Origin: Rachicladosporium sp. CCFEE 5018 | Lineage: Eukaryota; Ascomycota; Dothideomycetes; Cladosporiales; Cladosporiaceae | Assembly (NCBI GenBank): GCA_002077045.2 | Contig: KZ111200.1 | Coordinates: 27,162 to 91,161, forward strand | Direction of reading: 5' to 3' | Length of the DNA: 64,000 nucleotides | Shown here: positions 57,850 to 64,000 of the stretch, one piece after another | How the letters are laid out: each line of letters starts with the position of its first letter | Numbering within the stretch: position 1 is the first letter of the stretch | The notes under the pieces: generated by a model | Databases searched by the model: none | The model's input: only the letters and a program-made list of their open reading frames with translations | What the model was told of the DNA's origin: nothing | Made by a program: the position numbers and the translations under genes

Positions 57850-58873
57850 GGCAGCCAACACTGAGCTTCAATTCCTTATCGACCTCAAAAGGATAATTAC
57901 TAGCATGTGAAAGGCGAGAGGATGCATATGCCGTCGCAGGCTAATCTGCGGAGGTTCTACGTTGGCACAATACTAGATGGGGAGTTTGTGCGGAAGACAT
58001 ACCCGGATGGCGGCTTGAAGTTGATGTATCTGATCTTCGACTGCCTGTGCATGGACGAGAAGAGCACCATGGACCGCACCCTCGACATCCGCATAGAGAG
58101 GTGCGAGAGCTGCATCTAAAGAATATGGAAGGAGCTCAGAGGGCAGTTCCTAGCAGATGGCGCACAACTAGCCTTTCACCTCATACAGAGGAAGATGCAG
58201 CTGCCGCGTGCTATCAACTTTATGTTCGATGAAATTTTGCCAAAGCTTCCACATGGCAATGGTGGGCTCATCTCCGCTTACAAGATTACGCCATACGTTT
58301 CTCGCACGGATCAGCATATTCTGAGGTGGAAGCCGCCGTACGAGAAGACCATCGACTTCCGCCTACGAATCGTTACGTTTCCCATGACCGATGACAGTGA
58401 TGGAGAGCACGATGGCTGGATTTCTAAGCACGAGATCGAGTTACTGGCTCATCACGGCGACAAGGACCAGTGACAGTATGAGGGCCTGTGCCTTACCGAC
58501 CAATAATGCAAGCAACGAAGGCGATGAATGAGATGTTCGATCACATAATCGTGGAGTACTGGCTGGACACCAACCTAAAGAAGTGGCGCCCGAAGCTCGA
58601 CAACGGCGAGCCTCGTTCCATGATGACAAGAAGGACGCAAATCGCACCAGCACCGTGAAGAGCGTTATGGAAAGTATGGAGGCCGGCGTGACAGAGCAAG
58701 ACTCGATCGCGCAGCAAGAGAATATTCGCGAAGCATGGAAGTGGCGCGAAGTTGGGGCAAAGAGAGCATGGGACCACGAAAGGCAGAAGCTGCATGAGGC
58801 CCAGCAGGCAGAGAACCACGTCGAGCAGAGACAGCCCGACAAAGAGCTGCTGAAGCCGTGGGTAGGGGAATGA
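57850..58873 (+). pseudogene. mRNA capping enzyme (guanylyltransferase) 5'-truncated copy
   Basis: Relic of the mRNA guanylyltransferase that adds GMP to the 5' end of transcripts. Blocks in family order: ELQFLIDLKR (about 57862), FYVGTILDGEFV and LIFDCLCMDEKSTMDRTLD (57955-58085), LPRAINFMFDEILPKLPHGN, GLISAYKITPYV, TDQHILRWKPPYEKTIDFRL (58200-58370), ISKHEIELLAHHGD, WLDTNLKKWRPKLDNGEPR (about 58560-58615), a frameshift, then HDDKKDANRTSTVKSVMESM and a charged helical tail to 58873. The N-terminal part with the GMP-accepting Lys (KxDG motif) is missing and at least three frame breaks occur, so it cannot be the working gene. An intact copy must exist elsewhere. Confidence 0.82.
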
Positions 58874-58884
58874 TGGTCCATGTT

Positions 58885-60725
58885 ACGCCCATTGAGCTAT
58901 TGTCGACACGTATTCCTAGCGAGGCGTTAGTGAGATTAGATAGCCTCAGGCTACTCATTGCATTTCACCGACCGGTACTGTGGTATAGGCAATGAACCGC
59001 CATAGATCCATGTTCAGTGCCTCTCTTCACCGGTTCTCCCGTGCTTCGGCCCCGCTGACGGACTTTTTATAAAGTCCTGAATGCTTCATACAGCCATTAG
59101 CCGATCGTGACACTTCTCCACGAGCATTAATGCTAGTGAGTAACATCATCGATTTAAATTTCCCTTTTGGATACTGGAGCGTCCATACGGCCTGTGGTAC
59201 CGGATATGATCCAGTAATACTTACGAAGAACGGTTTCAAAGCTTAGGTTTTGGAGGTCTGCGAGCAAGCGGTGCGGGTTGCCAAAGATTACGCTCGGAAT
59301 GCTAGGACCAATTCTACAGGTACGGACGTCCAATAAATCTAGTAATGTGATCACTGGTGAGGTGGAATTCACTCGTGGCGATTTCTTTTCCGCACGGTTG
59401 CGAGTCCTCCCTCCCCTTCGAAAATACGAGATTGAACTTAGTTTACGACTACACGGTAAGCGAATGGTTGCTTTGAAATGGCCGATCGACCTGGCTCATC
59501 ATTAAGCAATACACCTCCTATACATTCTACTCCCGAAGAGCAGTGAAGCTTGGGCAGAACGCACGGCGGAATGGGTGAAGTTGGGCAGGCTCTGCCTCTG
59601 TCGAGGATGCCCGCCGCTATGGAAAGACGCAGCTGCCTGGGTCGCCATGAAAGCTTAATACTAGGATCTGTTAGTGGAGGGTGATGACGATCTAGTAGAT
59701 GGAAGGTGGTGAAGGTAGCGTTGGGAAGAGGACAGGGTTTCGAGAGAGTACAATAACTCAAGCCTGCTGTGTCATATAAGCAAGGCAGACCGATTGACAT
59801 GCTAAGCGTTTGGGGACGCAGAGAAAAAGATAAATCCACTTGCTGTAGCGGAACCTGAGGGCAACAATGGAGGGATATCTATGCCATCCGAGGAAAAAAG
59901 TTCCAGTCGTCACAGGAAGCTATTTAAAGTCTATGTCCTGCAGTCTTGAGCATAGTCCAGTTACGCGGTGAACGTGTCTCGGCTGAACACATTCTCGACT
60001 TCTGATTTGGTCGGCAGCCAAGTCGACCGGTCCGTGCCATTCGCGATGCATAGCCAATGGGAGGACTGTGCCGTATTATTGTTAGAACACACACCCCTAG
60101 ACCCGCCAAATGCAAGTTCAGCGCAGCGTTTATAGCTGAACTATCTTGCAGCGTGCCGAGCCCGGTCGTAGCAGGGTCGCGGAACCGGGTGCAGCCCTGC
60201 TCTATGTGTTTGCTAAAGCCCGAGCCCACTGCAACCCGGTCTGGGATAGTCTCTATCCCGGAAGGCATTCAGGACACTGCAAGTATCGTAGAAGCTGAAG
60301 GAGGGCGTCTGGTCGAGAAGCTGAGGCGGGCAAGACGGCGGCACACATATGTGCAGAGCCCTCATCACTTATGCAGTGGCCCAATTTGAACAGTTCTAAC
60401 CATGGAGGGTTGTGTGCAGCCTTCCGGCTCCATAGGTTTTCCTCGCCAAAGCCGATGAGGCAACTTTAGCGCTGGACCATTTCATCAGTGGGCAGTATGC
60501 AGCTTCGCTTCCGGGCCACAGATCTGCTCAATTCGGCGACGAACAATTCGAAGGATGTTGGAACAAGGCGCCGATTTTGGGACATATTTCTGTGCTTACA
60601 GTATGATTTCCTGCAGCAGTACTGGCCGACAAACTCTCGGCACTGAAAGCTTCTATGGCGTTAGACTCGGCCCTTTTGGAGATCTGGAGGCACAGCGTCA
60701 AGGACAACCACGGCCGCGGTCGGTT
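58885..60725. other. Intergenic stretch, no gene recognised
   Basis: 1.8 kb with short frames only. Confidence 0.35.
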
Positions 60726-60734
60726 CAATGCCTC

Positions 60735-61087
60735 GACGCCCCTTCCAATGCTGCATCAGACCGCCGTTGCGGAAATGACTGGTGCTCATTGCACGTGACC
60801 ATATTTCGAACGTATCGCTGCAGAAAACCGTATTCGAGATGTGACAGAGTAGCCTTCCAGCTTCTCATTCAGCCAGTTGGGTGGTCAGCTCCATGGACAA
60901 GAGCAAAATGCTGCCTTAGATGGCCCTTACGGCAGAACATGCGAGCAGAGAGCTGTCTTCTGTGCGCGTTCAGTGTAATGGTAGGTTTCAGGATGCGAGT
61001 CCGATGGACTCGGAACGTTGCAGAAGGCATAACTTGGGCCATGCGATCCGTCGGGATTATCGTGGCCCAGAGGAAGCATAAACTCAT
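60735..61087 (-). pseudogene. C2H2 zinc-finger protein fragment
   Basis: Two blocks typical of fungal C2H2 regulators. RRQLSARMFCRKGHLRQHFALVHG (about 60975-60890; 20-residue core SARMFCRKGHLRQHFALVHG) matches the finger with Arg-Lys-x-x-Leu-x-x-His. After a frame change comes VFCSDTFEIWSRAM and HFRNGGLMQHWKG (60830-60740), the second conserved finger. The first Cys pair is degraded and stops intervene, so it is a relic. The 201-codon plus-strand frame at 60555-61160 is its shadow. Confidence 0.55.
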
Positions 61088-61099
61088 TGCTCGAGGGAC

Positions 61100-62340
61100 A
61101 GATGCTGGGTTATCTCATGCCACGTCCAGTGGTATTTCGTCTGAAGCGGTCGAGCTGTAGAGTATTGGATTATTGGAACAACATCATCAGGGGGCTCTGG
61201 TGTATTCTAGAGGCACCTTTGAGCGAAGCTTGTCAAGATAACGGGTCGGAGATCGCGTAACTTGAAACCCTGAACGTGTCAATCACGTAGTCTGCGCTCT
61301 AGCGCTCGGAACCATACTCGAAATATAGCGGGCATAGAGGCATTCGCGATGTGAATATCTTTCCCCAACCCACGGATCGCCATCGCACCTACATCACAGT
61401 TTGTCGCTGAAGATGAAAAATCGACTCCCAGTACTCCGTAGCTCGACTTATGATCGCCACGGACTTCACAAGATCTACACCCGGGTCCATCGACTGTGCG
61501 CAACCATGGAAGAGTGCTCAATTACATGAAGGCATAGTCCACACAGCCATCTGGGGAAGGAACATCGGTGATACCGTAGCAAGCACGTGCACGACCTATG
61601 CTCTTAGTAGACGTCAATTTGATCCGCGCGCTGGGGGCTGAATCACCTTCGACAATCTCTGGCCGAGTGTTCATGGGTGCTAAGAGAGGATCCCGGGACC
61701 GATGGTCGTTGCACACAACCTAAGTAACACAAGGCACGGGCGGATGCGCCGTACATAGCTAGCTACAAGTGTGTGCGTCCTCAAGTGTCGGGCATCGTAG
61801 GAGCTGGCCATACGTGCTGCACAATAAGTCCAAATACAGGGACAGTGACTCTAGCTACCCGGGAGGCACATCTCGTTGCTCATTAGCAAGCTTTCAACAT
61901 GTATGGGGATCCTGCACCCTGCAGAGCTCAAACAACGATAAAGACGTTGCCACCTAATTGCCCACCCACCTTGCCGGATCATCCGTTGACTGAGCATACA
62001 CAGCCTCATTCAAAGTGAGAGTGGTATTCAGTTGGAAAAGGTCACAAGCGGTATCTTTGGCCTAAACTCAAGGAAGGCGAAAGCTGATCCGTCATACAGT
62101 GCTCATACATCTGTTGCGGTTTCTACGTAATTGCCAACACTCCCTGCTCGCTACTTCGCACATTGTGGGGCCAAAGCTCAGAGCACCACTTCGTTCTCGA
62201 ACTCCACCGGGTCGAACAACCTTCCCCCCAGAAGACTGCCCAAGTCAGTCCTCGAGATCCCTAACCGTTGCGTCGGATCTTAGACAACAGCACTTTCTGG
62301 AAGTCCACAGGACTTTTGATGAGACCCGACTCGCCACCAA
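61100..62340. other. Intergenic stretch, no gene recognised
   Basis: Minus-strand frames at 61716-61522 and 61521-61279 (YGVLGVDFSSSATNCDVGAM) are next to each other and may be remains of one gene, but no family was recognised. Confidence 0.35.
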
Positions 62341-62344
62341 AGCG

Positions 62345-63252
62345 ACCTTAACCGTTACACAAAATGAAGCTCTGGCCATCGACCTTCCATCCCTGGTTCT
62401 CCATCTCCTCCGTCAGTGGTATGGTGCACAAGCCTAAGAACGTACATATTTCGAGGTAGTCTTCATGTGAGCTGATCAACAGCTGTCCAGCGAATATGTT
62501 GAGACGCACTACAACTGCACATGGTATCGAACACTTGCTTTTGGCGTTGGAGACTGAACAAGTCGAGCTGATCCAAAGGGCGGTGTGCAAAATCTGTGCG
62601 AGCCTTATATACGTGCGAGCCTGCGCCAGTCCACGTCTGCATACTGGGATATAGTAGCTTATTCGCTTCATATGGACTGATGGCGAGCATGGTGTAGTGT
62701 CCTTCTGAACTATTGTGGACACTAGTGAGTACCCATTGTATGGATCGCTGGTAAGTGTCCGTATTGAAGAGATGTGGCCATCCTGCAGGAGGCTCAACGG
62801 TACACATGAAATCGACACTCACGAGCAACTCGCCGTTCGCGTTGCCCGATTGGGCAAGAGGGAACGACTTGCCTGCTGTAGTTTTAGAGAGAGAGGAAAA
62901 GGCCGGAGAGACTGCTTTCGAGGCCTCTGGCAGTTAGGCTGTCAAGGCGAATATCACAATATCCGCATGTAGGAAATGCTTTATCGGCTTAGCCAGCGCG
63001 ACCTCCTGCACCTGGCGCTCCGGACTCATTTTCCGGTGAAAGCTCACGCTCTTGCTCTTCTTGTAGCGTTCCAGAGCTGTAGTTGAGCCGATGAAACTCC
63101 TCACAACGCGTGGCCATGCGTGCGAGTTCGCTATATGTGCATAGTGAGAGGTAGCCAGGCTGCATGCGCGTTGCGGCGGGCATGTAGCGATCCTCTATAG
63201 ACTGGGCTCCCGGTTCCAAGTATCTCTCAGCATCCGCTTTGGTGAGTGTCAT
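62345..63252 (-). pseudogene. DUF3638-type large protein, C-terminal part
   Basis: C-terminal end of a DUF3638/DUF3645 (ubiquitinase-like) fungal protein. 63252-62989 reads TLTKADAERYLEPGAQSIED and LNYSSGTLQEEQERELSPEN, the strongest family signature. 62828-62463 reads AGWPHLFNTDTYQRSIQWVL, AISPYEANKLLYPSMQTW and DQLDLFSLQRQKQVFD. After a frameshift near 62515 the end block is VRLNIFAGQLLISSHEDYLE, CTFLGLCTIPL and GWKVDGQSFILCNG. The part between 62989 and 62828 does not read through, and the frame shifts, so it is a pseudogene. Same family as the relic at 39745-40015, but covering a different part. Confidence 0.68.
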
Positions 63253-63259
63253 CCTCCAA

Positions 63260-64000
63260 GCATCAAGTGTCTCATCCCACAGACGCTACTGACGGATGAC
63301 GCGCCTGCCCGGTGCCGCCCAGAGTGGCATGCACTGGCGTACTTCAGCATGCGTCTCGAGTGTGACCATGTGGAAATTTCCTCAATCGTGATCTGTGCCG
63401 TGCGGAATAGATCATTCATTCATTCAACACGTGTTGTCAGAAGCGGCTATGTGAATCTCCGTACAAAAGCCCCAATCCGGCCTCATTCTTCTCCAGGCAT
63501 GACAATGACTATTGCCATTCACTACATGAACGAGGGCTGAGCTGGGTGTCCTCCGTAGGGACTTGCTGACTGAACGATCACCCCTGACCAGTCCGACTAT
63601 TGAGCATGACGTTTGACGCCATGAGTAGTCAACATGCCATCTCCCCCGCAGCTAAGCAAGAGTCTTGGTGCATCCGCAACCATCACTGGGCTCGACGGTC
63701 ACGCCTAGCCTCTTTAGTTCCTCGGGAGGCACGTCGGCCACGTTGCGAGACTTTGCGCCTGACGACGTGCTCCGAACGCTGTACAAAGGTGGTTTGTATT
63801 CCGGTGTTGGCAGAGAGATCGAGTAGGCACCGAGCGATATCGAGCGCACGGCGGCACACTCAGCTCAGGCGGAGCGGTCAGGAGCCCTAGGACAGGGGAC
63901 AATGATGGAAGGGCAGAAAGCACAGCGTGATGGGGTGCGGTTGAAGCGTCAAGAGACGGCAGATCGCCTGGTGCACGACATACATGGAAAGCTACCGCGG
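63260..64000. other. Terminal stretch with LINE tail fragment
   Basis: Mostly unrecognised. A minus-strand frame near 63849-63652 (PEYKPPLYSVRSTSSGAKSR) may be upstream remains of the DUF3638 gene; not established. Confidence 0.3.
63395..63426 (+). mobile_element. LINE 3' tail fragment, about 32 bp
   Basis: GTGCCGTGCGGAATAGATCATTC resembles the LINE end GCGCCGGGCGGAATAAACTCATTC and continues in TTCATTCATTCAA. It is short, so chance or independent microsatellite growth cannot be excluded. Confidence 0.5.

Noticed and set aside
60555..61160. 201-codon plus-strand frame
   Set aside because: Antisense to C2H2 finger motifs; composition is that of a chance frame.

Overview
The window looks like filamentous ascomycete DNA (Pezizomycotina, probably Dothideomycetes). 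The signs are short 45-65 bp GT-AG introns, a Zn2Cys6 regulator, a HET-domain gene, an OrsD-domain gene, a GH62 arabinofuranosidase, an AIM9-type phosphotransferase, Tad1-type LINEs and a pogo/Fot1-type DNA transposon. The assignment rests on gene content only. No rRNA or tRNA gene was recognised and there is no CRISPR array.

Layout. 1-1011 is the 5' part of a secreted GH62 gene on the minus strand. About 2075-3770 is a 5'-truncated LINE that stops at a 20-N gap (3771-3790). The next contig opens with about 16 copies of CCCTAA (3791-3885) fused directly to the middle of a second, nearly identical LINE (to about 8551). Because CCCTAA reads inward from a left chromosome end, everything from 3791 rightward is probably true subtelomere, and the first 3.77 kb was probably scaffolded on wrongly.

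From 9.7 to 34 kb the window holds a membrane protein, a decayed hAT transposase, a broken RNase III gene, a protein kinase, a small Cys-rich protein, a coiled-coil protein, a CorA-like transporter with two apparent homopolymer frameshifts, an OrsD-type pseudogene, an intact pogo/Fot1-like transposon with TIRs and TA duplication (22829-24952), several unknown genes, an AIM9-type phosphotransferase and a broken HET gene. From 34.0 to about 39.7 kb lies a second LINE, on the minus strand, with fragments of a DUF3638 ATPase-like gene just beyond it. From 40 to 56 kb come a Zn2Cys6 regulator with a 14-nt microexon, a long broken SGNH hydrolase/FG-GAP secreted protein gene, a TA/CTAG-rich island, a large unknown charged protein and an F-box/WD40 protein. 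From 57 kb to the end there are relics of an mRNA capping enzyme, a C2H2 zinc-finger protein and the C-terminal end of a DUF3638 protein.

The genes do not form one pathway. The overall picture is a transposon-rich chromosome end in which many host genes are partial or frameshifted copies beside a few apparently intact genes (pogo transposase, kinase, AIM9-type, Zn2Cys6, F-box/WD40). Part of the frameshifting could be assembly error in homopolymers, so pseudogene calls based on single indels are provisional.
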